64,000 nt of DNA from Acidimicrobiales bacterium (GTDB lineage Bacteria > Actinomycetota > Acidimicrobiia > Acidimicrobiales > SZUA-35). The stretch lies in the NCBI GenBank assembly GCA_028285495.1, contig JANQPB010000015.1:304261-368260 (forward strand), in the 5' to 3' direction. This document shows, piece by piece, positions 1 to 10,699 of the stretch. The notes beneath the pieces were generated by a model that saw only the letters and a list, made by a program, of their open reading frames with translations, was not told where the DNA came from and did not search any database. The first letter of the stretch is position 1. Every line of letters begins with the position of its first letter. Made by a program: the position numbers and the translations under genes.

Positions 1-1
1 C

Positions 2-103
2 GGCGACGTCGTCACCGTCCGGTTGAGCGGCGAGACGTGGGACGGTGAGGTGCTCCTGTCGCACCGGTTCGTCGTCCCGGTCGATCGAGCCACCGATGGG
101 TGA
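2..103 (+). CDS. C-terminal end of an unidentified protein (partial)
   Basis: An open frame enters from the left edge and gives 33 residues ending RATDG before a TGA at 101-103. The tail is beta-rich (VVTVRLSG, WDGEVLLSHRFVVPV). It is too short to assign to a family. The stop lies only 2 bp before the regulatory box at 106-120, so the next gene has its own promoter. Confidence 0.5.
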   Translation, partial: GDVVTVRLSGETWDGEVLLSHRFVVPVDRATDG

Positions 104-105
104 GG

Positions 106-120
106 AGGACCTTCGGCCCT
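106..120 (+). promoter_or_regulatory. DosR-like box upstream of the flavodoxin gene
   Basis: AGGACCTTCGGCCCT matches the island consensus GGGACCTTSGNCCCT at all but the first base. It is oriented towards the flavodoxin gene, with 64 bp between the box and the start codon. That is the same distance as for the response regulator gene (64) and nearly that of the usp operon (63). Confidence 0.6.
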
Positions 121-184
121 TGGCCACCACGAGACCGCGGATCGAGACTGAGGCCATGTTCACACGGTCACGAGGGACGAGCCG

Positions 185-688
185 ATGCGGGTGCTGATCA
201 TCCCCGCCAGCCGTCACGGCGGCACGGCCGAGATGGGCCGGGTCATGGCGACCACGTTCCGGGGCCGGGGGCTCGACGTCGACGTCAGCCAGCCGGAGCA
301 CATGTTCGACCTGGCCCCCTACGGCGCCGCCGTCATCGGCAGCGGCCTCTATCTGGGCGACTGGCTCGGCCCGGCCCGGGCCTTCGTCGACGACCACCGC
401 GAGGCGCTCCGCCGTCTCCCCTGCTGGTTGTTCAGCAGCGGTCCACTCGGCGAGGCGGCCCCGGAGGAGCCGATCAGCGAGGACCTCATCGACTTCCTGC
501 TCGACCTGACCGGGGCCGAGGAGCACCGGCTGTTCGGAGGCCGGCTCGAGCTGGAACGACTCAGCCGGACCGAGCGCTACATCGCCCGCTGGGCCGGCGC
601 CACCGACGGCGACTACCGGGAGCTCGACGAGGTGGAGGCCTGGGCCGGCTCGATCGCCGACACCCTGCTCGAGGTCGGCACCGGCTGA
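185..688 (+). CDS. Flavodoxin-domain protein (HemG-like)
   Basis: A 167-residue single-domain protein that starts directly with a flavodoxin fold: MRVLIIPASRHGGTAEM is a beta strand followed by the FMN phosphate-binding loop (SRHGGTAEM). GSGLYLGDWLGPARAF and WLFSSGPLGE resemble menaquinone-dependent protoporphyrinogen oxidase/flavodoxin proteins. It probably binds FMN and acts as a soluble electron carrier or quinone-linked oxidoreductase. It has its own box at 106-120 and stands at the edge of the dormancy island. The exact redox partner cannot be read from the sequence; a HemG role is possible but no haem genes are nearby. Confidence 0.75.
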   Translation: MRVLIIPASRHGGTAEMGRVMATTFRGRGLDVDVSQPEHMFDLAPYGAAVIGSGLYLGDWLGPARAFVDDHREALRRLPCWLFSSGPLGEAAPEEPISEDLIDFLLDLTGAEEHRLFGGRLELERLSRTERYIARWAGATDGDYRELDEVEAWAGSIADTLLEVGTG

Positions 689-709
689 CCGTCGACGGAA
701 GATCGCCGA

Positions 710-1696
710 TCAGCATCCATCCTCGGAGATCTCACCGACCAGCTCGGCCACCAGGTCCTCGATCGTCACGAGTCCGAGGGTGCGGCCCGAGGGGTCGACC
801 ACGATGGCCAGCCACCGTCGCCGCTCCTGCATCCTCGTGACGAGCCTGGAGATGAGCAGATCGGGGCCGCAGCGCAGGACGGGTGAGGCGATGTCGACCA
901 GCGACGCGGTGGGGGTTTCGGTTGCGGCGGCAACGACGTCGCGGAATCGGGCAACCCCGATGACATCATCGATCCCGTCGCCACAGACCGGCAGCCGTCG
1001 GTGGCCAGCCGACACCGCCAGCTCGCTGGCCTCGGTCAGGGTCGCCGTCGCCGGGCAGGAAGCGATGTCGGTCCGTGCGACCATGACGTCGCCGACCCGG
1101 CGGTCGTTGAACTCGAACGACCGCGCCACCAACTCGGCGTCTCCGTCGTCGATCACCCCGGCATCAGCCGACTGGCGGGCCAAGCTGCGGAACTCGGCCT
1201 CGTCGACCAGCTCGGCCGGGGCGACCGGCGGCCCGGGCATCTGGCGGTCGGCCAGCCAGACCAGGAAGCGGACGAGCGGCCGGATGGCCGCCACCAGCGC
1301 CGCGACCGGACCGGCGGCGAGCCGGGCCATGCGGTAGGGCGATCGCATGGCCATCGTCTTGGGGACGGCCTCGGCGTAGACGAACAGCAGGACCGTAGTG
1401 GCCACCGCCGCAACCGTGATGCCGAGGTCGCCGAGCCACCGCTGCGCCAGCAGCCCGCTCGCCGTCGCCGTCGAGACCTGCAGGAGGAGGGCGAGCAGCA
1501 GGACGGCGTGGAGCACGATCGGCAGGTCGTCGAGCAAGCCGAGCAGCCGCCGGGCCGCCGGATCGCCCTCCTCGACGCCGACCGCGGCCTGGCTCCGGCG
1601 GACCCGCAGGAGGGAGACCTCGGCCACCGACAGCCCGGTTGCGCCGAGGAAGCAGCAGACGAGGAGGATCAGGAGGACGAGGTCATCCGGAGCCAT
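710..1696 (-). CDS. CNNM/DUF21 membrane protein with paired CBS domains
   Basis: A 328-residue protein. Residues about 5-150 form a DUF21/CNNM transmembrane domain (VLLILLVCCFLGATGLSVAEVSLL, VLLLALLLQVSTATASGLLA, TTVLLFVYAEAVPKTMAMRSPY). Residues about 190-325 form a CBS pair (VGDVMVARTDIAS; RRWLAIVVDPSGRTLGLVTIEDL). Family members transport or regulate Mg2+/divalent cations. The protein stops right after the second CBS (LVGEISEDGC), so the CorC_HlyC C-terminal domain of full-length relatives is missing. The ATG start lies 8 bp after the hsp20 stop, so the two are probably cotranscribed from the box at 2300-2314. Confidence 0.85.
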   Translation of the reverse strand: MAPDDLVLLILLVCCFLGATGLSVAEVSLLRVRRSQAAVGVEEGDPAARRLLGLLDDLPIVLHAVLLLALLLQVSTATASGLLAQRWLGDLGITVAAVATTVLLFVYAEAVPKTMAMRSPYRMARLAAGPVAALVAAIRPLVRFLVWLADRQMPGPPVAPAELVDEAEFRSLARQSADAGVIDDGDAELVARSFEFNDRRVGDVMVARTDIASCPATATLTEASELAVSAGHRRLPVCGDGIDDVIGVARFRDVVAAATETPTASLVDIASPVLRCGPDLLISRLVTRMQERRRWLAIVVDPSGRTLGLVTIEDLVAELVGEISEDGC

Positions 1697-1704
1697 CGGG
1701 CCGA

Positions 1705-2217
1705 TCAGCCCCGGCCGATCGGTACCTTCTTGGCCTCGACCGGCCCGGCGTCGGGCAGCGGCACCCGGATCCGGAGGATGCCATCGGCGTACGACGCCTC
1801 GATGTCGTCGACGTCGACGCCTTCCGGCAGGGCGATGACCCGGCTGAACGAGCCGTAGCGGAACTCCGAGCGGAATCCCTCTTCGTCGCGCTCGGTTCGC
1901 GACGATCGCTCGGCCCGGATCGAGAGCCGACCGCCTTCGACCGAGACGTCGATGTCGTCGTCCGGATCGACCCCGGGGATCTCGGCCCGGACGACATAGG
2001 CGCCGTCCTCGGCGCCCTCCTCGATCTTGAGGTGGTCGAAGAAGTGCCCGGCCTCGCCGAGGAACCGGTCCGGCAGCCGTCGGCCGAACCAGGAGGGGAG
2101 CCAAGGGAAGTCGTCGATGGCCCACCGGGCCAGCGGCTCGCGCATCGTCCTCGTCGGCTCGACCGCCTCGGCCTCGGCCGCCGCCTCGGGCTGTTCCGTC
2201 GTCTGGTCGTCGCTCAT
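1705..2217 (-). CDS. Hsp20/alpha-crystallin small heat-shock protein, HspX-like
   Basis: A 170-residue protein with an acidic N-terminal arm (about 60 residues) followed by an alpha-crystallin domain. The segments FDHLKIEEG, YVVRAEIPGVDPDDDIDV, GRLSIRAERS, SEFRYGSFSRVIALPEG and ADGILRIRVPLP follow mycobacterial HspX/Acr very closely in order and wording. Small heat-shock proteins are ATP-independent holdases, and HspX is a hallmark DosR-regulon product. The N-terminal arm is longer than in HspX. The gene is first in a two-gene unit with the CNNM gene and has a regulatory box 82 bp upstream. Confidence 0.93.
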   Translation of the reverse strand: MSDDQTTEQPEAAAEAEAVEPTRTMREPLARWAIDDFPWLPSWFGRRLPDRFLGEAGHFFDHLKIEEGAEDGAYVVRAEIPGVDPDDDIDVSVEGGRLSIRAERSSRTERDEEGFRSEFRYGSFSRVIALPEGVDVDDIEASYADGILRIRVPLPDAGPVEAKKVPIGRG

Positions 2218-2299
2218 CGCCGATCTCCGTTCGCCGCGTCTGGCGGTGCCGTCGTCACCACCGCTGTCCTCAGTGTCCGACCGGGCTGCGGCACCAGAC

Positions 2300-2314
2300 A
2301 GGGACCAAGGTCAC
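2300..2314 (-). promoter_or_regulatory. DosR-like box upstream of the hsp20 gene
   Basis: Read on the minus strand this is GTGACCTTGGTCCCT, one mismatch from GGGACCTTSGNCCCT. The box ends 82 bp before the hsp20 start codon. It lies 48 bp from a second, oppositely directed box (2363-2377) that serves the response regulator gene, so the divergent region has one box per direction. Confidence 0.65.
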
Positions 2315-2362
2315 GGCGACGAGGTCGGCCGGGGGCGACGGGCCGGGCGACGCCGACGAGGT

Positions 2363-2377
2363 GGGACCTTCGCCCCT
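2363..2377 (+). promoter_or_regulatory. DosR-like box upstream of the response regulator gene
   Basis: GGGACCTTCGCCCCT matches the consensus GGGACCTTSGNCCCT at every position. It lies 64 bp before the regulator start codon and points towards it. This suggests positive autoregulation, as known for DevR/DosR. Confidence 0.65.
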
Positions 2378-2441
2378 TCGGGCCAACGGACGACGGTCGG
2401 AGAATGGAAGGGAGGAGTGACGACGAGGGACGGATGCCGTG

Positions 2442-3131
2442 ATGCTCGAGACGACGGAGACGAACGATCAGCACGGCGATCGCGCACCGACCACGATCTT
2501 CCTCGTCGACGACCACGAGATGATCCGCCGAGGCTTCGCCCAGTTGATGGATGCCCAACCGGACATGGTCCTCGTCGGCGAGGGGTCCACCCATCGCGGC
2601 AGCGCCGACGCCATCCTCCGCGCCCGGCCGCAGGTTGCGGTGCTCGACATCAGCCTCGGCGACGGCAGCGGCCTCGACCTCTGCCGCACCATCAACGAGC
2701 GGGCGTCGGACGTCGCCTGCCTGATGTTGACGTCGGTGGTCGACGACCGGGCCCTCATCGCCGCCCACGACGCCGGCGCTGCCGGGTTCTGCCTGAAGTC
2801 GCTCGACGGGCGGGTGCTGCTCGACGCCATTCGCCGGGTGGCCAGCGGGGCCCGGCTGCTCGATGAGGCCGAGGTCCGCCTCGCCCGCAAGCGGGTGGCC
2901 AAGCTCGGCGACGGCGACTTCGAGTCGCTCACGCCGCAGGAACAGCAGATCTTCGAGCTGATCGGCCGCGGCTACTCGAACCGACAGATCAGCGACGAGA
3001 TGTACCTGGCGGAGAAGACCGTCAAAAACTACGTCTCCAACGTGCTGTCGAAGCTCCGCCTCGACCGGCGGACCGAGATCGCCGCCCTGGCGGCTCGGAT
3101 GGCCGAACGCGAAGACCAGTGGCGCCCGTGA
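2442..3131 (+). CDS. DevR/DosR-like NarL-family response regulator
   Basis: A 229-residue regulator. The N-terminal receiver domain has the acidic pocket (FLVDDHE), phosphoacceptor Asp69 (VAVLDISLGDGSG) and a conserved Lys (FCLKSL). The C-terminal LuxR-type HTH has LTPQEQQIFELI and EKTVKNYVSNVLSKL; the recognition-helix string EKTVKNYVS is identical to my recollection of mycobacterial DevR. It should bind the boxes found throughout 0.1-28 kb. An adjacent GTG at 2439 is an alternative start. The kinase gene is convergent, with its 3' end 65 bp away, so regulator and kinase are not in one operon. Confidence 0.92.
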   Translation: MLETTETNDQHGDRAPTTIFLVDDHEMIRRGFAQLMDAQPDMVLVGEGSTHRGSADAILRARPQVAVLDISLGDGSGLDLCRTINERASDVACLMLTSVVDDRALIAAHDAGAAGFCLKSLDGRVLLDAIRRVASGARLLDEAEVRLARKRVAKLGDGDFESLTPQEQQIFELIGRGYSNRQISDEMYLAEKTVKNYVSNVLSKLRLDRRTEIAALAARMAEREDQWRP

Positions 3132-3196
3132 TCGATCCGGGTTGCGGTGGCTGGTCCCCGACCTCGTGGCCCGGGCACGACGTGTGACGTCGGACG

Positions 3197-5230
3197 CTAG
3201 GAGCTGACCGGAGTCGGGGCCCGTGGTGTCTCCCACCGGATGGTGGTGCCGCCTGCGGGTGAGGACGAGACCGTGGCCCGACCGCCGAGCTGCTCGGCCC
3301 TGGCCAGCATGTTGGCCACGCCGTGGTTGGTCAGCGCCCCCCGGCTGCTCCGACCGTCCGGTCGGACGTCGAAGCCGACGCCGTTGTCGGCGACCGTCAG
3401 CTCGACGAGGTCGTCCGTCGCCGACACGGCGACGGCCACGTTGGTGGCCCTCGCGTGCTTGGCCGTGTTGGTCAGCGCCTCGCGGAGCGTGGCCAGGAGC
3501 TCGGTGACGACCTCGGAGGCAACGCCGTCGAGGTCACCCTGCAGGTCGACCGTCGGTTCGAATCCCAGCGCCGCCCGCTGGCCCGCCACCAGGCCGAGCA
3601 CCTCACCGCGGACGCCACGCCCCCAGTCGAGTTGGGATCGGAGCCCGTAGATCGTGGCCCGGATCTCCTGGATGGCCGAGTCGATCTCGGCGACGGCGCC
3701 GAGGGCCCGCTCCTGCTCGCCGTTCTCCAGCAGCGTGGCCATCGCCTGCAGGCTCATACCCGTGGCGAACAGGCGGCTGATGACCTTGTCGTGGATGTCG
3801 CGCCCGACCCGCTCCCGATCCTCCAGCAGCTCGAGCCGCTGGCGAGCCTCGGCGACCCGGGCCAGCTCGATGGCGACGACGGCCTCCGAGGCGAAGCGCT
3901 CGATCGCCTCGAGGTCGCTCGTGTCGAGCCGATCGCTCCCGCTGGTGCGGACCATGATGATGATGCCGACCGTCTCGTTGCCGTCGTGCATGGGGGCGAC
4001 GACGATCGACTCGACCGGGTACTGGTCGACGACGACCCGGTTGATGTCGGTGAAGCGAGGATCGTCCGGGCCGCAGACCTGGGCCTCCCCGGAGCGGAAC
4101 ACCTCGCCGACCACGCCGCCGTCGTCGGTGAAGACCAGCCGCGAGCCGGCCGCCTCGGCGATGTGATACGAGGCCGCCACTGCCGGCCGCTCGCCCTGCG
4201 ACGGGCGGGTCAGGATCAGCGTTCCCTCGGCCCCGAGGCACTCGGCGGACAGGCGGGCGATCAACGCGAGCCCCTCCTCCTCCGAGGCGCCGCGGAGCAT
4301 GGCCAGCCGGATCTCGGACACGGCGAGGTTCAGCGCCTCGTGCCGCTGGGATGCGGCCTCGGCCCGGACCCGCTCGGTGATGTCGATGGCGTGGGCGATG
4401 CCGAGCACGCTGCCGTCGCGCCTGGTCAGCGGGGCGGCGTGGAGCTGGACCCAGACCACCGACCCGTCTGACCGGAGGTAGCGCTTGACCGGCGAGTAGC
4501 GATCGGTGGCGCCGCCGATCATGAGGCCGACGGCCTCGTCGTCGGCCGGACGGTCGTCCGGATGGGTCAGTTCGATGAACGACATGCCGATCATCTCGCT
4601 CGTCGTGTAGCCGAGCAGATCGGCCATCGCCTGGTTGACCTCGAGGATCGTCCGGTCGAGCGGCGGGGTCAGGTCGACGATGGCGGTCGGGACGGGACCG
4701 TTGTCGAATGCGCCCCGGAACCGGATCTGGGACTCCCGGAGCTTGGCCTCGGTGTCCGCCTCGGTGGTGGCCTCCCGGACCGCGACGATGGTCCGGCCGT
4801 TCTCGTCGTGTCGGCTCGACGGGCTCAGCGACACCTCGACCGGGAACTCGGTCCCATCCGACCGGAGCGCCCACAGGTCGAGCCCGACCCCCATCGGTCG
4901 GCGACTGGGCTGGCGACCGAAGCGGCCACGGTGGGCGCTGTGCGCCGCTCGGTAGCGTTCCGGCAGCAGCGCCTCGACCGGCAGGCCGAGCAGGTCGGCC
5001 CGGTCATGGCCGAACATGCGTTCCGCCTCGCGGTTGGCCAGCGCGATGCAACCACCCGCGCCGATCACGAGCAGGGCGTCGGGGGCCGATTCGACCAGAT
5101 CCCACAGATCGTCGTGCAGACCGTCGACCGTCGTCCCTCCATGGTCGGACGGCGGCGAGGGAGATGGACGGTCGGCCTCGGCATGGTGCTCCGGAGCGAC
5201 CGACGGGCCTGACTGGCCGACCTTGGCCAT
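3197..5230 (-). CDS. Sensor histidine kinase, PAS-PAS-GAF-HisKA_3-HATPase (DevS-like output)
   Basis: From the ATG at 5230 this is 677 residues. PAS domains lie at about 40-160 (ESAPDALLVIGAGGCIALANREAERMFG) and 165-290 (LEVNQAMADLLGYTTSEMIG), then a GAF domain at about 310-470. The HisKA_3 dimerisation helix has the phosphoacceptor His in ERVGRDIHDKVISRLFATG, and a GHKL ATPase domain follows (LREALTNTAKHA, VADNGVGFD). No transmembrane segment is visible, so it is probably cytoplasmic. The kinase core matches the DevS/DosT type and is the likely partner of the regulator. Whether the GAF domain binds haem is unclear. A longer start at 5353 is open but would run into the divergent promoter. Confidence 0.88.
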   Translation of the reverse strand: MAKVGQSGPSVAPEHHAEADRPSPSPPSDHGGTTVDGLHDDLWDLVESAPDALLVIGAGGCIALANREAERMFGHDRADLLGLPVEALLPERYRAAHSAHRGRFGRQPSRRPMGVGLDLWALRSDGTEFPVEVSLSPSSRHDENGRTIVAVREATTEADTEAKLRESQIRFRGAFDNGPVPTAIVDLTPPLDRTILEVNQAMADLLGYTTSEMIGMSFIELTHPDDRPADDEAVGLMIGGATDRYSPVKRYLRSDGSVVWVQLHAAPLTRRDGSVLGIAHAIDITERVRAEAASQRHEALNLAVSEIRLAMLRGASEEEGLALIARLSAECLGAEGTLILTRPSQGERPAVAASYHIAEAAGSRLVFTDDGGVVGEVFRSGEAQVCGPDDPRFTDINRVVVDQYPVESIVVAPMHDGNETVGIIIMVRTSGSDRLDTSDLEAIERFASEAVVAIELARVAEARQRLELLEDRERVGRDIHDKVISRLFATGMSLQAMATLLENGEQERALGAVAEIDSAIQEIRATIYGLRSQLDWGRGVRGEVLGLVAGQRAALGFEPTVDLQGDLDGVASEVVTELLATLREALTNTAKHARATNVAVAVSATDDLVELTVADNGVGFDVRPDGRSSRGALTNHGVANMLARAEQLGGRATVSSSPAGGTTIRWETPRAPTPVSS

Positions 5231-5372
5231 CTCGCACCCCGAATCCTCGGTGGACGACGAACCGAACCGGTGTTGGTCGTCGCGTCGCCGCCGCTGGCGA
5301 CTTCCCCCATCGTAGTTCACCGCCGATCGGCGGTCGATCGGGTCGGCGGGCACGGCGTACTACGGTCGGAGC

Positions 5373-6035
5373 GTGCCCGCCGCCCCGATCCTGGTGGCCC
5401 ACCGCTCCGGCAACTCGCCAACCAACGCGGCCCGCGATCAGCATCGGGCCGATGCGGTCGAGGCCGACGTCCACGTGCACCGTGGCCGGGTGGTGCTGCG
5501 CCACGCCAAGGTCCTCTGGCCGACGTCGCGCCTGTGGGAGCGGTGGTACCTGTTGCCGATCGACACCGACGTCGCCGAGCTCGCAGATCTCCTGGCCGCC
5601 GTCGACGACGAGACGCCACTGTGGCTCGACCTGAAGTGCATCACTCGGCGGGCCGCCAGGCGCATCCGAGCCGCCGTTCCGGACGGTCGACCGCTGTTCG
5701 TGTCGTCTCGGAGCTGGTGGGTGCTCGGCGCCTTCGACAACCGGCCGGGCACCTCCCTGTTGCGGAGCTGCGGCAACCGGGCCCAGCTCGGATTGGCCCG
5801 TCGGCTCACCGGCCGGGGCCGGCGCCGGGGCATCGTCGCCCACGAGCGGCTCCTCGATGACCTCGACGCAGTTCGCGCCCTCAGCTCACAGCTGCCGATG
5901 CTGGCCACCTGGGCCGTGAGCACCCCGCGACGGGCACGGCAGCTGACCGAGGCCGGTATCGCGGCGGTCATCGTCGACGATCTCGACCTCAGATGGGCCC
6001 GGCCCGCTTCACCTCGCCAGTCCTGCGAGGACTAG
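5373..6035 (+). CDS. Glycerophosphodiester phosphodiesterase-like protein
   Basis: A 220-residue protein with a GTG start. VAHRSGNSPTNA, VEADVHVHRGRVVLRHA and LWLDLKC align with the GDPD TIM-barrel signature. The catalytic HRG is HRS here, while the metal-binding Glu/Asp pair (EADVH) and the second His (RHA) remain. It would hydrolyse glycerophosphodiesters, or it may be a family member with altered activity, since it is shorter than usual (about 240-260). It is divergent from the histidine kinase with no box upstream, so it may not belong to the regulon. Confidence 0.6.
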   Translation: MPAAPILVAHRSGNSPTNAARDQHRADAVEADVHVHRGRVVLRHAKVLWPTSRLWERWYLLPIDTDVAELADLLAAVDDETPLWLDLKCITRRAARRIRAAVPDGRPLFVSSRSWWVLGAFDNRPGTSLLRSCGNRAQLGLARRLTGRGRRRGIVAHERLLDDLDAVRALSSQLPMLATWAVSTPRRARQLTEAGIAAVIVDDLDLRWARPASPRQSCED

Positions 6036-6166
6036 CCTGACCCGGGTCCGCTCCCGCCGGTTGGCAGCCGCCGCTCGGTCGACCGATCGCACCGCCCAGA
6101 CTGAGAACCCTTCACCGCCCCCCGCCCCTCGTCCTCCCGTGCCCCCGGGCCACCGTTCGCCATGCG

Positions 6167-6757
6167 TTGCCGAACGTGGTCGAGGGCAAGGTGATCCCCG
6201 TGACCCTGTTCGTCGGCCTGCTGCAGCTCGCCGGCACGACGGCGGCACTCGTCGGCGCACTCGGGTTCTCGCTGGCGGCGCTGGCTCGCCGGGTGGCGAG
6301 ACGGCGGGAGGTGTCCGGAATCCTCGTGTTGACCACGGTCGGGCTGATCGCCCGAACGGTCGCCGCTCTCGCCACCGGCAGCCTGCTCGTCTACTTCCTG
6401 CAACCGACCGTGTCGACAGCGCTCGTTGCCGTCGCCTTCGTCGGCTCCGTTGCCCTCGGTCGACCCCTGGCCGAGCGACTGCTGCTCGACGTGTGCCCGA
6501 TCGACGACGAGCACCGCGCCAATCCTCATCTGCGGCGCTTCCTCGGTCACCTCTCGCTCTGGTGGGGCTTGACCAGTGCGGTCAACTTCGGGGTGACGCT
6601 CTGGCTGCTCGTGACCGCATCGCCGACGACGTTCGTGCTGGTCAAGTCGGTGCTCGGACCGATCTCCACGACGATGACGCTCGGGGTCGGATTCGTGTGG
6701 TTCCGGGTGCTGATGGCCCGCTCGGGTACCCGGGTGGTCTTCGCCTCCACCCGCTGA
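6167..6757 (+). CDS. VC0807-like integral membrane protein
   Basis: A 196-residue protein with about five hydrophobic helices (VTLFVGLLQLAGTTAALVGALGF; ILVLTTVGLIARTVAALATG; VSTALVAVAFVGSVALGRPL; GLTSAVNFGVTLWLLV). The combination of RREVSG, SLLVYFLQPTVSTA and SVALGRPLAERLL is typical of uncharacterised VC0807-type membrane proteins. The start is a TTG at 6167 and not certain, because no good upstream ATG/GTG in frame is present. Function unknown. Confidence 0.7.
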   Translation: MPNVVEGKVIPVTLFVGLLQLAGTTAALVGALGFSLAALARRVARRREVSGILVLTTVGLIARTVAALATGSLLVYFLQPTVSTALVAVAFVGSVALGRPLAERLLLDVCPIDDEHRANPHLRRFLGHLSLWWGLTSAVNFGVTLWLLVTASPTTFVLVKSVLGPISTTMTLGVGFVWFRVLMARSGTRVVFASTR

Positions 6758-6832
6758 GGGGAGTCGGTCGGCACGACGCAGCCGGGACCGGAGCCGACCG
6801 GTCCGAGGACGACCGTCGGGTCACCAGACGGA

Positions 6833-7597
6833 TCAGTGGGAGACGGCCAGCACCGGGCAGTGGGCCAGGGTGACCGTCCTGATGGCGACACTCCCGAGGA
6901 GGAGCCGGGAGAGCCCGTCGCGGCGGCGAGTCCCGACGGCGACGATCGATGCGCCGACCTCCTCGGCGAAGTCGATGATGGCACCGCTGCGGTCGGACCC
7001 GTGCAGCACCGTCGGCCCGGCGTCGGGCGAGGCGCCGTTCGACCGCTGCCCGGTCGACGCCGTCCGGCGCTGCCGAACGACCGAGACCAGGATCTCGGCC
7101 ATCAACAGCCGCCTCGCCACCACACCGGCCGCCTCCTCGGCCGTCGGCGCCATGCCTTCCGGGTCCCGACAGACCACCATCGGTCCGGCCAGATCGAACC
7201 GCTCGACGTCGACCCGCGGGCCGACCAACAGCGTCGGGACCTCCGGGTTGGCGTGGATCAGCTCCTCGGCCACGCTCCCGGTCACCCCGATCGTGCGGCT
7301 GTGGCCATCGGTGGCAACCACGACCAGCGCTGCGGTCTGCTCGAGCAGCGCAGCGAGGCCCTGGCCGACCGTGAAACCGTCGACGGCGACGACCACCTCG
7401 TCGACCGGCACGCCGACCTCGACGATGCGACGGCGGAGGTCCTCCTCGGCGGCCGTCCGACCGGCGGACCTGGCCACCACCGTGGCGACGGTGAGGTCGG
7501 ACCCGACGAAGTCGGCGATCGTCCGGGCGACCGGCAGCGCCCGGAGCGACGCCTCCGACCGGTCGACCGGGACGACGAGCCGATCGAATCGGCTCAC
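6833..7597 (-). CDS. Tandem universal stress protein
   Basis: A GTG start at 7597 gives 254 residues with two Usp folds. Each begins with a beta strand (FDRLVVPVDRSEASLRALPVA in the first half). The C-terminal half ends VGTRRRDGLSRLLLGSVAIRTVTLAHCPVLAV, a near-intact G-2x-G-9x-GS nucleotide motif with Arg for the second Gly. The N-terminal copy (TDGHSRTIGVTGSVAEELI) is degenerate. Usp proteins bind ATP or adenylates and modulate survival under energy stress. A box lies 120 bp upstream. It is the most divergent of the four Usp genes here. Confidence 0.85.
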   Translation of the reverse strand: MSRFDRLVVPVDRSEASLRALPVARTIADFVGSDLTVATVVARSAGRTAAEEDLRRRIVEVGVPVDEVVVAVDGFTVGQGLAALLEQTAALVVVATDGHSRTIGVTGSVAEELIHANPEVPTLLVGPRVDVERFDLAGPMVVCRDPEGMAPTAEEAAGVVARRLLMAEILVSVVRQRRTASTGQRSNGASPDAGPTVLHGSDRSGAIIDFAEEVGASIVAVGTRRRDGLSRLLLGSVAIRTVTLAHCPVLAVSH

Positions 7598-7717
7598 GGT
7601 CCGCCCCCGGTCCGTTTGGGCACGACCACCGCCGCCCGGCGGTTGCACTCGGGGTCACTCACGTCGTCGCTGGCAGGCATCTCCCCGTCATCGTCCAGCC
7701 TGCTCGCCGCCGACCAC

Positions 7718-7732
7718 AGGGACGAAGGTCCC
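7718..7732 (-). promoter_or_regulatory. DosR-like box between usp and the 2TM gene
   Basis: On the minus strand this reads GGGACCTTCGTCCCT, a full match to the consensus and the most symmetrical copy in the window. It lies 120 bp before the usp start (7597) and 98 bp before the plus-strand 2TM gene (7831), so it could serve either or both. Confidence 0.65.
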
Positions 7733-7830
7733 CGATCGTCCACCCGGTCATGACCTTCGACCCTCCGCCGCCGTCGCCGGCGGGAGGAGCGTTGAGGTGA
7801 AGGGAGAGGACCGAGACGAGGAGAGCGGCG

Positions 7831-8175
7831 ATGGCCGACCACACACCACACGACACCCGATCGGACGACCCCGCATGGGCGGCGGCCAAGGCGAGGGCGG
7901 CGGACCAGGCCGGGTTCGCCATCCATCTCGTCGTCTACGTGCTCGTCTGCGCCCTGCTCGTCGTCATCGATCTGGCCGGCGGCTCGTCCGGCGACACCAT
8001 CCTCGGCCTCGACTGGGCGATCTGGCCGGTCGGCGGTTGGGGGATCGGCCTGATCCTCCACGCCGTGACCACGTTCGGCTTCGGTCGGGGTTGGGAGGAG
8101 CGTCGAGCGGCGCACCTGTACGAGCAGGCGCGTCGCCACGAGTCCGAGCCGTTCGAGCCGCCGACCCGCTGGTGA
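7831..8175 (+). CDS. Small 2TM-domain membrane protein
   Basis: A 114-residue protein: soluble N-terminus with AWAAAKARAADQAGFAIHL, two transmembrane helices (VVYVLVCALLVVIDLAGG and WPVGGWGIGLILHAVTTFGFG), then a basic/acidic tail beginning GWEERRAAHLYEQARR. This is the pattern of the 2TM-domain family, sometimes fused to histidine kinases. Function unknown. It is divergent from usp, with a box in the shared region. Confidence 0.7.
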   Translation: MADHTPHDTRSDDPAWAAAKARAADQAGFAIHLVVYVLVCALLVVIDLAGGSSGDTILGLDWAIWPVGGWGIGLILHAVTTFGFGRGWEERRAAHLYEQARRHESEPFEPPTRW

Positions 8176-8199
8176 CGCCCCGGCGCCGCCGCGGGTCGG

Positions 8200-10647
<2,448 letters not shown>

Positions 10648-10699
10648 CTCGTTCTCCTCATCTCGGGATCGGCTTCGGGGTCGGGAGCCGGCCGCGTCG

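Noticed and set aside
5231..5353. Longer N-terminus for the histidine kinase (start at 5353)
   Set aside because: It would add a low-complexity basic stretch and run to within 20 bp of the divergent GDPD start, leaving no room for promoters. The ATG at 5230 precedes the first recognisable domain.
7609..7623. GGTCCGTTTGGGCAC near the usp start as another regulatory box
   Set aside because: It needs an extra base and several mismatches to fit the consensus. A full match exists at 7718-7732.
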